From positions 1,059,662 to 1,123,661 of the forward strand of contig NZ_GL872282.1 in the NCBI RefSeq assembly GCF_000191065.1: a stretch of 64,000 nt of DNA. Reading direction: 5' to 3'. Every line of letters begins with the position of its first letter. The first letter of the stretch is position 1. The notes under the pieces were generated by a model, which saw nothing but the letters and a program-made list of their open reading frames with translations, had not been told where the DNA came from and did not search any database. The DNA comes from Prevotella multiformis DSM 16608. Its GTDB lineage: Bacteria > Bacteroidota > Bacteroidia > Bacteroidales > Bacteroidaceae. Below, in pieces: positions 25,234 through 38,317 of this stretch. The position numbers and the translations under genes were made by a program.

Positions 25234-26037
25234 ATGTTTATGTATAGAACCAGGCTTCTCCTGACAGCGTTTTTCTCGCTGGTCAGCATCTTCACACTGA
25301 CCGTCCAGGCACAGTCGGACGGTAAAGCTTCTTATTACGGCAGCGGTCTGCACGGCCGCCGGATGAGCAACGGCGAACGTTACGACCGTAACGGCTTCAC
25401 TTGTGCGCATCGCACCCTTCCATTTGGCACGCGTCTTCGGGTGACGAATCCCCGTAACGGCAGGTCGGTCATCGTCCGTGTAACGGACCGTGGCCCTTTT
25501 GTGCGTGGACGTGTCGTCGACCTGTCCTACGCTGCCGCACGTGAATTGGGGACGCTGTCCTGTGGTGTAGCGTACGTGAAAGTGGAGGTCGTGCCGAAGG
25601 AAACCGAAGTCCCGTTTGTCTCCGAGTCAAAGGGCGGTATCGAAATGCCCGAGGTGGAGTATGGAACGGCAGGTGTATGTTATGAATTTATCCCCGAATG
25701 GGAGAAGCCCGAGGAAGACAGGCCGAAGGAGATTGAACGCAGGGTGAATACCCGTCTGGGTAACAGGAAACCCCTCGCACAGACAAGGACGGAAAGAGAC
25801 GGAAAAGACAACAATACGGAAACACGCAATGCCTCTCAGCCGTACAGGGCAAAGTCCCAGCAGGCGGCGCACCCGGCACGCACTGTGGCGAACCGTCAGC
25901 AGCCGCCCTCACAAGGCAGTCAGGGCAGGCAGAATGGACAGAACACGCAGACTGTCAACGAAAAGAAGGGGTCGAGCCGGAGCTGGACAAACTTCTTCAA
26001 GCGTATCAAAGACGGTGTGGCAGGCCTGTTTGAATAG
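25234..26037 (+). CDS. RlpA-like septal-ring lytic transglycosylase family protein
   Basis: The 267-residue protein has a signal peptide (ending VQAQS) and a double-psi beta-barrel domain at about residues 30-118. The domain shows GKASYYGSGLHGRRMSNGE, CAHRTLPFGTRLRVTNPRNG and the conserved VTDRGPFVRGRVVDLSYAAA. Proteins of this type cleave peptidoglycan strands or bind denuded glycan at the septum. There is no C-terminal SPOR domain; instead a long Gln/Asn/Arg-rich linker ends in a basic amphipathic helix (SWTNFFKRIKDGVAGLF). A second ATG lies two codons downstream (25240). It follows gdhA by about 90 bp. Confidence 0.85.
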   Translation: MFMYRTRLLLTAFFSLVSIFTLTVQAQSDGKASYYGSGLHGRRMSNGERYDRNGFTCAHRTLPFGTRLRVTNPRNGRSVIVRVTDRGPFVRGRVVDLSYAAARELGTLSCGVAYVKVEVVPKETEVPFVSESKGGIEMPEVEYGTAGVCYEFIPEWEKPEEDRPKEIERRVNTRLGNRKPLAQTRTERDGKDNNTETRNASQPYRAKSQQAAHPARTVANRQQPPSQGSQGRQNGQNTQTVNEKKGSSRSWTNFFKRIKDGVAGLFE

Positions 26038-26316
26038 CCTGTGAGATCGGTCGTCCGGGTGAGGGAGTATCAGGATAAATCTCTTCTTGCGGGGCTTCCT
26101 GTCAGGAACCATCCGGCCAGAGGGTTTCTGCTTGCGGTCCGTCAGCGCTTTGTATTGCAGGATTTTTCCGTTGAAAGCGTATCCCTTGCATGATAGAGCG
26201 TATGGTGTCAGCGTGAAGACTCCCTTTGTTTCTCAATCCATTCATTACAAAATAAACATTATCCAATGGTTTGGATAGCAACATAGAAAAGTAAAAACAG
26301 ATCAAACGGAAAAACA

Positions 26317-26757
26317 ATGAAGAAAACGATTCTATCCTTCCTTGCCGCCGGTCTGCTGACCGCTTCCGGCGTGTCGGCAGGACTGTATCATGTTCCGGCA
26401 GGCCGCCGGGCAGTCTTCCAGCATGACAACAACCCTGCTGCCCTGACTCCGCAGCAGGCGACGGACAATCTCGTGAGGGAACTGGCGCTGAACGAGAAAC
26501 AGGCAAAGAAACTTCTGAAACTCAATCAGCAATATGCGGACCTGATTGCCAATCCGCGCTTCAAGGGCAGACCGCAGCCTGTCAAAGAGCGCAAGGAGAC
26601 CGGTGTCGACGGTTCCACTGGGGCTACCCAGCATGCGCAGTCAGAGGAAGTTAGGACGCATATCAGGCAGCAGCACGAGCGGCGCAATGCCTATAATGCC
26701 GCCCTGAAGAAGATTCTTACCAAGGAACAGTACGCCAAGTACACGAGCCATAAGTAG
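26317..26757 (+). CDS. Small secreted helical protein (DUF4890-like)
   Basis: The 146-residue protein has a signal peptide (ending GVSAG). The helical body has LNEKQAKKLLKLNQQYADL in the middle and NAALKKILTKEQYAKYTSH at the end. This pattern of an opening 'omega-loop' helix and a closing K.LTKEQ.AKY helix resembles DUF4890 and the periplasmic CpxP/Spy-like proteins. Function is unknown. It is preceded by about 280 bp of AT-rich DNA and stands alone. Confidence 0.65.
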   Translation: MKKTILSFLAAGLLTASGVSAGLYHVPAGRRAVFQHDNNPAALTPQQATDNLVRELALNEKQAKKLLKLNQQYADLIANPRFKGRPQPVKERKETGVDGSTGATQHAQSEEVRTHIRQQHERRNAYNAALKKILTKEQYAKYTSHK

Positions 26758-27058
26758 TTCTTTTCGTTCCGGAAAAGGCCGGATGCTCCCCGCGAGTACG
26801 GATTCTGTTGCCTGCAGGGGTGATTTTGGGGTCGTCAGGAATTCGGAGTGGTGAGATCTGTCTCGTGAGTTGACGACTTTGATGAAATATCACGCAGAGG
26901 CTGGAAGTGGACTTCGGATTCGGTTTTGCAGTTCTGTCGTGTCCGTGTAATTCCGGGACGGGGCAGACAGAAGTAGCTTGTTCCCCGTGTGCCCGGCCGG
27001 TGGGAGAGCAGCCGGTGGCAGCCTGTCCCCCCAGAGGGACGGCCGGTGGGAGAAGCCC
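26758..27058. other. Convergent spacer
   Basis: No gene was seen. The right half holds GC-rich direct repeats of the type GCCGGTGGGAGA (around 26995-27055), three copies with variation. No clear terminator hairpin was recognised. Confidence 0.35.
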
Positions 27059-28537
27059 CTACCGTTCCATATCCGCCTGCCCCGCTATCTGCGTCTTCGG
27101 CCAGTTGACAAGATAAAGATGCGTCGTGGCCCGGGTGAAGGCGGTGTAGAGCCAGTGGATGTAGTCGGGCGTGAGCATCTCGTCGGTCATGTAGCCCTGG
27201 TCGAGATAGACGTGCGCCCACTGCCCGCCCTGTGCCTTGTGGCAGGTGACGGCGTAGCCGAACTTCACTTGCAGGGCGTTGTAGTAAGTATCCTCACGGA
27301 CTTTCTTCATGCGGTCGGCCTTCAGCGGTATGTCGGCATAGTCCTCCAGCACATTCCGGAAGAGCTGCTCGTTCTGTTCATGTGTCAAGGCGGGTGCTTC
27401 CGTCGTGAGCGTGTCGAGGATGACTGTCATTTCCTCCCCCTGAGTGTCATAGTCCGGAAACTCCAGCGTCACATCGGCAAACCGGAAGCCATGGAGTTCC
27501 CGCACGTTGCGGACACGGCGGACAACGGCCCGGTCGCCGTTGGCGATGAAGGCCAGGGAAGCTGTGGCAGGCATGGAATGCTCTGTTGCTGTTTCCCGAG
27601 AGAGGCCGTCCGGCGGAGTCATATACTTGTTCTTCACCACCATCAGCATATCGCCTGCCGTCAGTTCCTCCTCACGTCCGATCACCCTGTTTCGGATGCC
27701 CTGGTTGAAGACGTTGGCACGCCTGTTGGAGCGGGTGATAACCATCGTCTCGTCCATACCTACCTCCGAATAGCTGGAAGCGAGGCTCTCGATGAGTTCG
27801 TCGCCGGGGACAATGGAGATGTCGGCAAAGCCTTCGAAGTGTATCTTCGGCAGCTGTGTAGCTTCATTATGGGTGATCATCCGACGGATGAGGGTGGCGT
27901 TGTAGAGAATGCCGGAATCCTGGCTCTGCCGGAGTACCTCGTCCAGATCGCACGTATAGACAGCCAGTCCGTAAGCCTGCAGTACATCTGCACGCAGGGC
28001 AGGGCTCTCCTCCTCGCCTACAGGTGGCAGCTGTGCCTTGTCGCCCACAAGCAGCAGACGGCAGTTGCGTCCGTTATAGACATACTGGATGAGGTCGTCC
28101 AGCAGGCATCCGCTGCCGAAGATCGTGTTGCCTGCCGACAGGCTGATCATCGATGCCTCATCGACCATGAACAGCCGGTCGCGGAAGAGATTGACATTCA
28201 GGTTGAACGTGCCGTCCAGTCCTGTAAATGCCTTCTCCCGGTAGATAGCCCGGTGGATGGTGGCAGCCGGCTGACCGGCATTCAGCGAGAACACCTTTGC
28301 GGCACGTCCGGTAGGAGCCAGCAGCGATACCCTCTGCTTCAGTTCCTGCATCGTTCGTACAATGGCGGCGGCCAGGGAGGTCTTTCCCGTACCGGCACTG
28401 CCACGGAGAAGCATCACGGAACGCTCGTTACGGTCGGTCATAAAGCGTGCAAAGACTTCTATGGCGTTCCGCTGGTCGTCGGTAGGAACGAAACCGAAGT
28501 TCCGCAGAACCCTGTATGTTAATTCTTCGTTTATCAT
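27059..28537 (-). CDS. RecD-like superfamily 1 DNA helicase / exonuclease
   Basis: The 492-residue protein is a compact SF1 helicase. It has Walker A GSAGTGKTSL (about residues 45-54), LLAPTGRAAKVFS (motif Ia), VDEAS (Walker B, motif II), LLLVGDKAQLPPVGEEESP (motif III), ITRSNRRAN, and the C-terminal UvrD_C_2 block YAVTCHKAQGGQW with YTAFTRATTHLYLVN. This is the stand-alone RecD-type protein common in Bacteroidetes, annotated as an ATP-dependent endonuclease or helicase. It lacks a nuclease domain that I can see. It is probably a 5'-3' helicase in repair or recombination. A -7 box (TAAATTTG, 28652 to 28645) lies about 108 bp upstream. Confidence 0.88.
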   Translation of the reverse strand: MINEELTYRVLRNFGFVPTDDQRNAIEVFARFMTDRNERSVMLLRGSAGTGKTSLAAAIVRTMQELKQRVSLLAPTGRAAKVFSLNAGQPAATIHRAIYREKAFTGLDGTFNLNVNLFRDRLFMVDEASMISLSAGNTIFGSGCLLDDLIQYVYNGRNCRLLLVGDKAQLPPVGEEESPALRADVLQAYGLAVYTCDLDEVLRQSQDSGILYNATLIRRMITHNEATQLPKIHFEGFADISIVPGDELIESLASSYSEVGMDETMVITRSNRRANVFNQGIRNRVIGREEELTAGDMLMVVKNKYMTPPDGLSRETATEHSMPATASLAFIANGDRAVVRRVRNVRELHGFRFADVTLEFPDYDTQGEEMTVILDTLTTEAPALTHEQNEQLFRNVLEDYADIPLKADRMKKVREDTYYNALQVKFGYAVTCHKAQGGQWAHVYLDQGYMTDEMLTPDYIHWLYTAFTRATTHLYLVNWPKTQIAGQADMER

Positions 28538-28830
28538 CGTCTGTTATTCCGGAATCAAGAAAGCTGGAGGTGAAGGATGTCTGTTTCATTGATTGGACTT
28601 CCTCTGCCGTTAAATCATATTTTGAAAGAAATATATTCTGTTTACAAATTTACATAAAAAAAGTGGATTGTATGCCAGTCTGTTGAATAATGCCTCTTTT
28701 TCTACAGAGAAATACGTCTCGCCGGTTCTGTCTCCATCATTTGCGCATGAAAACAGAAAGATACAGGGAGAGTTGACAATGCTCATATATGGACAGAAGT
28801 CCGGCGGTAGGAAGTGGCTGTAAAAACAAA
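28538..28830. other. Spacer between the helicase gene and the GH2 terminator
   Basis: No coding sequence is convincing. It contains the minus-strand -7 box TAAATTTG (28645-28652) for the helicase gene. The rest appears featureless. Confidence 0.4.
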
Positions 28831-28872
28831 AACAGCCATATCTCTGCAGCGGATGCATTGATATGGCTGTTT
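28831..28872 (-). terminator. Intrinsic terminator downstream of the GH2 gene
   Basis: AACAGCCATATC and GATATGGCTGTT form a perfect 12-bp stem. On the minus strand it is followed by T-rich TTTGTTTTT, about 75 bp after the GH2 stop codon. Confidence 0.8.
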
Positions 28873-28946
28873 TAATGCCTTTTAGGTTACAGAAGTCTGT
28901 TTGTTCTGTAGGGGTGGTCTCCGTGGCGGATTGCCTTGTGGAAGAT

Positions 28947-32243
<3,297 letters not shown>

Positions 32244-32282
32244 CTAAGACAAACAGCATATATAACATTTATTACCTTTAAT

Positions 32283-35018
32283 ATGGCTGGACAATACATT
32301 TTACCCCGGACGCTCGTTTGCTGCCTTTTGATAACGGCTTCTACCGGCATGGCAAACGCGCAAAGACAACACAAGCCACGTGCTATCGTTCAGGAACAGC
32401 CGCTGTTCCACGTCAGTGATACCCTGCCCGTCATCGGGTCGATAGCGAAAGTGGGGGAGAAACAGATGAACAAAGGTCTGGTAAGTTCGGCACTCGATGC
32501 CCTTTCGGGTCAGGCGGTGGGCGTAAACGTCGTGTCGAACGGACAGGACCGCATGGCCATGCTGACGAGTGTGCGCGTGCGCGGTACCACCTCCCTTACC
32601 GGCGGCAACGACCCGCTGGTCATCATCGACGGTGTCTCCTCCGACCTTGCCGCCCTGTCTACCATCTACCCCGCCGACATCGAGAACTTCACGATTCTCA
32701 AGAACGCCTCCGAGACCTCCAAGTACGGTTCGCGGGGTGCATCGGGTGTCATCGAGGTGAAGACGAAGCGCGGCAAGGGCGGCGGGTTCCAGATCTATTA
32801 CGACGGGACGATAGGTTTCGAGCACGTGTACAAACGGCTCAACATGCTGGATGCCGCCGGGTATGTCGGGGCGGCGAAGGCGCTGGGGCTGGTCTATGTC
32901 GATAAAGGATATGATACCGATTTCCAGAAGGAAATCGTGCGGACAGGCTTTGTCAATACGCATCACATCGCCTTCAGCGGCGGCAGCGGGACATCGAACT
33001 ACCGTGCTTCGCTGGGCTATATGCGGGGACAGACCGTCATCAGGAACAAGGACTACAGCAATTTCACCGCCAAGCTGGACATCTCCCAGCTCGCCTTCGA
33101 CGAGAAGCTGAAGATCGACTTCGGGGTCTTCGGAGCGTCCCAGCAGGACGACAAGATCTACGATCTGCAGATGCTTGCCTACTCCACGGCGGCGATGAAT
33201 CCCACCATGGCGTTCGGCAAGGTCGGTGACGGCTGGCAGCGGAACAGCAATTCTTCCCAGATAGCAAGTCCCGCCCCCCTGCTGCTGGAGCGCAACGACG
33301 AGAAGAATCTCACGTTCAATACGCATCTGCAGCTGTCTCTGCAGCTGGGACACGGCCTGCAGCTCTCCACCTTGGGCTCTTACTCCTACACCTCGACGGA
33401 GAATGCGAAGTTTGCCCCTACGTGGGTGTGGGCGCAGGGCATGGCATACCGGGGCGAGCGGAAGACGGAAGAGATGCTGGGCAACATCTCCCTCGACTGG
33501 AAGCACCACTGGGGCGTACACGCCCTCTCTGCCACCTTGCTGGGCGAATACCAGAAGAAGAAGATGGCGGCTTTCTGGACACAGGTGAAGGGACTTGCCA
33601 GCAACAGCTTCGGGTACGACAATCTTGCGGCAGCGTCCGACAGGCCCTACGGCGGCACAGGCAGCAGCTATGCCGACCCCGGTCTGGCCTCCGTCATGGG
33701 AACGCTCACCTATACGCTGCTCGACCGCTATACCGTCAACCTGACGACCCGCGCCGACGGTTCGTCCATGGTGGGCAGTGACCACACCTGGGGTGTGTTC
33801 CCTTCTGCTTCGATGACGTGGAACATGAAGAAGGAGCGTTTCCTGCGCGGCTGCAGACCGGTCAGCCTGCTCGACCTGCGGACGGGCTACGGACGCTCCG
33901 GCAACCTCGGCGCCATCAGTTCCTATCTGACCATGAAGCAGTTCGTTCCGGTCGGGCTGATCTCCTACAACGGCACGCCGACCGTGACGATGGGAACGCT
34001 GCGGAACAGCAATCCCGACCTGCGGTGGGAGATACGAAGCACCTTCAACCTCGGTGCTGACCTCGGCCTGTTCAGCAACCGGGTGCTGCTTACGGCAGAG
34101 TGCTACTATTCCAAGACGACCGATATGCTCTACGAGTATGATGTGCCCGTACCGCCTTTCTCCTTCAACAAGCTCCTGGCCAACATCGGTTCGATGTCGA
34201 ACAGCGGTTTCGAGCTGGGCATCGGGGTCGTGCCGGTCTCGAAGAAGGACATGGAACTCAACGTCAATGTCAATATGTCCTGGCAGAAGAACAAGCTGCT
34301 CTCGCTGAACGGAAGGTGCAACGGCAGGGAGATGACCGCATCGGACATTACGGCCATCGGAGGCATGAACGGCGCCGGCTTCCACGGCGGCAACAGCGAC
34401 ATACTGTACCAGATTGTCGGCCAGCCCCTGGGTGTGTTCTATCTTCCTCACTGCAAGGGAATCGTTGACAACGGGCACGGACACTACAAATACGACATCG
34501 CCGACCTGAACGAGGACGGCGTGATCGACCTCAGCGACCATGGCGACCGCTACATTGCGGGACAGGCCACGCCGAAGATGACGCTGGGCTCCAACATCAG
34601 CTTCCGCTACAAGAACTTCGACATCTCGCTGCAGATGAACGGAGCTTTCGGCCATAAGATCTTCAACGGGACGGCGCTGTCCTACCTGAACATGTCGAAC
34701 TTCCCCGACTATAACGTGCTGGCGGAAGCTCCCGGGCGCAACATCGTCGACCAGAACGTAACCGACTACTGGCTGGAACGGGGCGACTATCTGAACTTCG
34801 ACTACCTCGCCATCTGCTGGAACGCCCCTGTCAGGAGCAGGTACATCAGCTCCCTGCGCTTCTCGTTCAACATCAACAACCTCGCCACCATCACCTCTTA
34901 CAGCGGGCTGTCGCCGATGATCAACAGCTACGTGGTGGACAATACGCTGGGCATCGACGACAAGCGCACCTATCCTCCTTATCGCACTTACTCCATCGGA
35001 GTGAGCATCAAGTTTTAA
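32283..35018 (+). CDS. SusC/RagA-type TonB-linked outer-membrane transporter (short form)
   Basis: I use the ATG at 32283 (MAGQYILPRTLVCCLLITAS), just after the promoter, giving 911 residues with a signal peptide ending ANAQ. The plug domain shows ALSGQAVGVNVVSNG, RVRGTTSLTGGNDPLVIIDG and the SusC signature ILKNASETSKYGSRGASGVI; the barrel ends in YSIGVSIKF. Unlike the second SusC in this window it has no N-terminal carboxypeptidase-like domain: the plug begins about 50 residues after the signal peptide. The next gene is its SusD partner, 32 bp downstream. It should import an oligosaccharide or glycopeptide; the ligand is unknown. Confidence 0.92.
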   Translation: MAGQYILPRTLVCCLLITASTGMANAQRQHKPRAIVQEQPLFHVSDTLPVIGSIAKVGEKQMNKGLVSSALDALSGQAVGVNVVSNGQDRMAMLTSVRVRGTTSLTGGNDPLVIIDGVSSDLAALSTIYPADIENFTILKNASETSKYGSRGASGVIEVKTKRGKGGGFQIYYDGTIGFEHVYKRLNMLDAAGYVGAAKALGLVYVDKGYDTDFQKEIVRTGFVNTHHIAFSGGSGTSNYRASLGYMRGQTVIRNKDYSNFTAKLDISQLAFDEKLKIDFGVFGASQQDDKIYDLQMLAYSTAAMNPTMAFGKVGDGWQRNSNSSQIASPAPLLLERNDEKNLTFNTHLQLSLQLGHGLQLSTLGSYSYTSTENAKFAPTWVWAQGMAYRGERKTEEMLGNISLDWKHHWGVHALSATLLGEYQKKKMAAFWTQVKGLASNSFGYDNLAAASDRPYGGTGSSYADPGLASVMGTLTYTLLDRYTVNLTTRADGSSMVGSDHTWGVFPSASMTWNMKKERFLRGCRPVSLLDLRTGYGRSGNLGAISSYLTMKQFVPVGLISYNGTPTVTMGTLRNSNPDLRWEIRSTFNLGADLGLFSNRVLLTAECYYSKTTDMLYEYDVPVPPFSFNKLLANIGSMSNSGFELGIGVVPVSKKDMELNVNVNMSWQKNKLLSLNGRCNGREMTASDITAIGGMNGAGFHGGNSDILYQIVGQPLGVFYLPHCKGIVDNGHGHYKYDIADLNEDGVIDLSDHGDRYIAGQATPKMTLGSNISFRYKNFDISLQMNGAFGHKIFNGTALSYLNMSNFPDYNVLAEAPGRNIVDQNVTDYWLERGDYLNFDYLAICWNAPVRSRYISSLRFSFNINNLATITSYSGLSPMINSYVVDNTLGIDDKRTYPPYRTYSIGVSIKF

Positions 35019-35050
35019 GCATGGTATCCTAACACAAACATCTGTTTCAC

Positions 35051-36691
35051 ATGAAGTATTTACGCCATTCTCTATTGATTCTAAGTGTCATGACACTGAC
35101 CGGCTGCCTGGACGAGAACGCAAGGGACAGTCTCGACGAAAGTCAGGTCTATACCTCGGCGAAGGCTGTCTACGTCAATGCCGTCGCCACCTTATATAAT
35201 TATATGGGAAGCGACAAGGACAGCGAGGGACTGCAGGGAACCTATCGCGGTGTCTACGACTACAATACCTTCACGACCGACGAGGCGCTTATTCCTGTGC
35301 GCGGCGGCGACTGGTACGACGGCGGCTTCTGGGAGAACCTGTACCTGCACCGCTGGAAGACGGATGACGGACCGCTTTACAATACCTGGTTATATTTCTA
35401 CAAGGTGATCACTTTCAGCAATGACGGTCTTGCCACCATCGACAAGTACAGGCATCTGCTTACCGACACACAGTACAAGGCCTACCGGGCCGAGGCGCGT
35501 GCCGTCCGTGCCATGTTCTATTATTACCTCATGGATATGTTCGGCAATGTCCCGCTGATAACGGGCGTGGAGGAGACCCCGGGGAATGCCGTCCAGACAG
35601 GCCGGCCGGAAGTGTTCAGATTCGTCGTGAAGGAGCTGCAGGAGGTAGAGCCGCTGCTTCCGGCAGGGCACAGTAACTTCGAGGGCAAGGACTACGGACG
35701 CGTGACGCGCTCTGTCGCCGACTTCCTTCTGGCCAAACTCATGCTGAATGCCGAGGTGTATGCCGACGCCGACTGGACGGACGGCCAGCAGCCGGACGGC
35801 AGTCAGCTGTACTTTGCGGTCGACGGCCAGCAGATGAACGCCTGGCAGGCCTGCAAGCACTACTGCGACAAGGTGACGGCCGCCGGCTTCACACTGGCAC
35901 CCGACTACCTGAGCAACTTCTCTGTCCACAACGAGAACTCGCCGGAGAACATCTTTGTCATTCCGATGGACAAGCACCTATATAAAGCCCAGTTCCAGTA
36001 TCTGTTCCGTTCCCGCCACTATGCCCACGGCGGTGCGGTAGGCACTTCCTCGGAGAACGGATCCTGTGCGACGCTCTCCACCGTCCGCACCTACGGCTAT
36101 GGAACCAGCGCGGTGGACAGGCGTTATGCCTATAACCTCTATTCCGACACGGTGCGTGTGAACGGTGAGATCGTCCGTCTGGAGAACGGCGACCCGCTTG
36201 TCTACATGCCGCTTGAAGTGGAGGTGAACCTCACGAACAGTCCTTATGTCAAGACGGCAGGGGCACGGATGGCGAAGTATGAGGTGGATCCCAATGCCTA
36301 CAACGACGGAAAGAGTCCCGACAACGACATTGTCCTCTTCCGCTATGCCGATGTCCTGCTGATGAAAGCCGAGGCAGAGGTGCGCAACGGCGAGAACGGC
36401 GATGCCGAGCTGAACGCCGTGCGCAGCCGCAGCGGAATGGGCTACAGGGCGGCCACCCTGGACAACATCCTTGCCGAACGGCTCATGGAGCTGATGTGGG
36501 AAGGATGGCGGCGCAACGACCTCATCCGCTTCGGCCGTTTCCACCGGTCCTACGACCAGCGGACGGCACCGGCGACGGAAGCCGACCGCCACACCATCGT
36601 CTTCCCGATTCCGGAACGTGTCGTCGACCTCAACGGCAATCTGGTACAGAATAAAGGCTATCGGTCCGGGCGCAAATCCACTCTCCGATGA
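35051..36691 (+). CDS. SusD/RagB-family nutrient-binding lipoprotein
   Basis: The 546-residue protein has a signal peptide with lipobox LTGC and a helical TPR-like core. Its motifs are YRAEARAVRAMFYYYLMDMFGNVPLITG (the SusD_RagB hallmark, about residues 155-185), RYADVLLMKAEAEVRNG, and a C-terminal LMELMWEGWRRNDLIRFGRF. It is the surface lid of the transporter encoded just upstream. The final four bases (ATGA) overlap the start of the metallophosphoesterase gene, so the three genes form one operon. Confidence 0.93.
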   Translation: MKYLRHSLLILSVMTLTGCLDENARDSLDESQVYTSAKAVYVNAVATLYNYMGSDKDSEGLQGTYRGVYDYNTFTTDEALIPVRGGDWYDGGFWENLYLHRWKTDDGPLYNTWLYFYKVITFSNDGLATIDKYRHLLTDTQYKAYRAEARAVRAMFYYYLMDMFGNVPLITGVEETPGNAVQTGRPEVFRFVVKELQEVEPLLPAGHSNFEGKDYGRVTRSVADFLLAKLMLNAEVYADADWTDGQQPDGSQLYFAVDGQQMNAWQACKHYCDKVTAAGFTLAPDYLSNFSVHNENSPENIFVIPMDKHLYKAQFQYLFRSRHYAHGGAVGTSSENGSCATLSTVRTYGYGTSAVDRRYAYNLYSDTVRVNGEIVRLENGDPLVYMPLEVEVNLTNSPYVKTAGARMAKYEVDPNAYNDGKSPDNDIVLFRYADVLLMKAEAEVRNGENGDAELNAVRSRSGMGYRAATLDNILAERLMELMWEGWRRNDLIRFGRFHRSYDQRTAPATEADRHTIVFPIPERVVDLNGNLVQNKGYRSGRKSTLR

Positions 36692-37884
36692 AAGCGGATT
36701 TCAAGGAACAGCTGCTGCCTGTCGTGCTTTTCCTTCTGCTGCTCGCCTTGCCCGACGGGTACGTGGGATGGCGGTATGTGCTGCCTTCCCGGGACTTCGG
36801 GCTGGGCGTTGTCTGGCTGCTGCCGACCGTGGCGACTGTCGCCACCTTCTATCTGTTCCGTGCGGGAATCTACCATAATGCGCTCCTGCGTGCCTTCACG
36901 GTACTCCTGCTCTGTCTCGACCTGCCCAGGCTGGTGTTCGTCCTGTTGCAGTTTGTCCTCCCGCCGGAGGCCGCCCTGCTGTGCGCTGCCGCCCTGATAG
37001 CCGTCTTCGTCTACGGCTTCTTCTTCGGCTGGCGGCGGATCATGGTGCGTACGGCGGTCTGCGAGTCGGAACTGCTACCCCCGGCTTTCGACGGTTATCG
37101 TATCCTGCAGCTGAGCGACCTGCACCTCGGCACGTATCTCCGCAATCCCGGATTCATCAGGAAACTGGTGCGGATGGTCAACGAACAGAAACCGGACCTG
37201 GTGGTTTTCACCGGCGATCTGGTGAATGTGCGGGCAGACGAGGTGCTCCCTTTCCTTGCCGACCTCAGCCGGATCACCGCTCCGGATGGCGTCTATAGTG
37301 TCATGGGCAACCATGATTACTGCGAATACGGCATGGAGGCGACTGCCGGGAACAGGGGCGGCGACCGGAAAGGGGCATTCGCCCAGGAACCGCCCGCCCT
37401 GCGCAACCAGCGTGTGCTGGAGTATCTGGAGGAGAAGATCGGCTGGCATCTGCTGATGAACCGCCATGTCCATATTGTCCGTAAGCGCCGGCGGGAGGGA
37501 GCGGACGAGAGCGAATCGATAACCCTGATCGGTGTGGAGAATATCAGCCGCCCGCCTTTCAAGAGCATGGGCGACCTGGGGAAGGCCATGGAGGGACTGG
37601 CCGCCGGGACGTTCAAGATCCTGCTCAGCCACGACCCTACGCATTGGCGGCGGGGCGTCCTGCACAAGACGGACATCGCCCTTACCCTTTCCGGCCATAC
37701 CCATGCCGGCCAGCTGAAGATCGGCCGGTTCTCTCCCGCCAAGTGGGCGTACCATGAGTGGGGCGGCAAATACGTAGAAGACGGTTCTATGCTGTATGTC
37801 TCGCTCGGTATCGGCGGTACGGTCCCGTTCAGGTTCGGGGCGTGGCCGGAGGTGAACGTGATCCGTCTGGTCCGCAGGCAATGA
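36688..37884 (+). CDS. Membrane-anchored calcineurin-type metallophosphoesterase
   Basis: The 398-residue protein has four N-terminal membrane segments (about residues 8-26, 38-58, 68-90 and 92-112). A phosphoesterase domain follows with all five metal-site motifs: SDLHLG, GDLVN, GNHDY, SHDP and GHTHAGQ. An insert of about 60 residues sits between GNHDY and the following strand. This YkuE-like layout places the active site outside the inner membrane if the usual topology holds. It overlaps the susD gene by 4 bp, an unusual partner for a Sus operon; a phosphorylated glycan substrate is possible but speculative. Confidence 0.85.
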   Translation: MKADFKEQLLPVVLFLLLLALPDGYVGWRYVLPSRDFGLGVVWLLPTVATVATFYLFRAGIYHNALLRAFTVLLLCLDLPRLVFVLLQFVLPPEAALLCAAALIAVFVYGFFFGWRRIMVRTAVCESELLPPAFDGYRILQLSDLHLGTYLRNPGFIRKLVRMVNEQKPDLVVFTGDLVNVRADEVLPFLADLSRITAPDGVYSVMGNHDYCEYGMEATAGNRGGDRKGAFAQEPPALRNQRVLEYLEEKIGWHLLMNRHVHIVRKRRREGADESESITLIGVENISRPPFKSMGDLGKAMEGLAAGTFKILLSHDPTHWRRGVLHKTDIALTLSGHTHAGQLKIGRFSPAKWAYHEWGGKYVEDGSMLYVSLGIGGTVPFRFGAWPEVNVIRLVRRQ

Positions 37885-38005
37885 GCGGGATTTTTCCTCC
37901 GTTCCTTCACGCCGAAGGCGGCGCTGCAGGCACGGCGGGAATCCGCCCGTTTGGCGGGCGAAGCATAAAAAACAGGCTGTAGATAGAAAAAAGTCCATGG
38001 AAATT

Positions 38006-38036
38006 TTGGCAGTTCGGGAAAAAGTGCTACCTTTGC
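38006..38036 (+). promoter_or_regulatory. tRNA-Gln promoter
   Basis: TTTG at 38006-38009, 19 bases, TACCTTTG at 38029-38036: an exact consensus match ending 32 bp before the tRNA. Confidence 0.75.
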
Positions 38037-38068
38037 AATCGCAATTCGGAAATGAGTTGAATGTTCAT

Positions 38069-38139
38069 TGGGATATGGTGTAATGGTAACACTACAGATT
38101 CTGGTCCTGTCATTCCTGGTTCGAATCCGGGTATCCCAA
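38069..38139 (+). tRNA. tRNA-Gln (anticodon CTG)
   Basis: The 71-nt sequence folds as a cloverleaf. The acceptor TGGGATA pairs with TATCCCA, the D stem GTGT pairs with ACAC, the anticodon loop is TTCTGGT, and the T arm is CCTGG-TTCGAAT-CCGGG. The bottom pair of the anticodon stem is an A/C mismatch. The first bases TGGG and the loop TTCTG fit glutamine. CCA is not encoded. Confidence 0.88.
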
Positions 38140-38142
38140 CAG

Positions 38143-38174
38143 AGAGAGAGTTGATGATTCAACTCTCTTTTTTT
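38143..38174 (+). terminator. Terminator of tRNA-Gln
   Basis: GAGAGTTGA and TCAACTCTC form a perfect stem with a TGAT loop, followed by seven T. It starts four bases after the tRNA. Confidence 0.85.
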
Positions 38175-38317
38175 GTCTTATAACAAACCAGATGACGGCC
38201 GGTGCAGGGATCCGTGAGGCTCTCCGGGACATGCCCTTGCGTTGAGCAAGGATTGTCAGGGGGAGGAGAGGGAGGCCTGTGCAGTCCCCGTCAGTAGATA
38301 AAAGAACCAGAAGAGAG

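Noticed and set aside
32301..34655. 784-codon open frame on the minus strand opposite susC
   Set aside because: It mirrors the codon pattern of the well-supported susC gene on the plus strand, as often happens in GC-rich DNA, and its translation has no recognisable domain or signal.
38069..38139. tRNA-Gln considered as an integration site
   Set aside because: No copy of its 3' end was found elsewhere in the window and no integrase or compositional change adjoins it.
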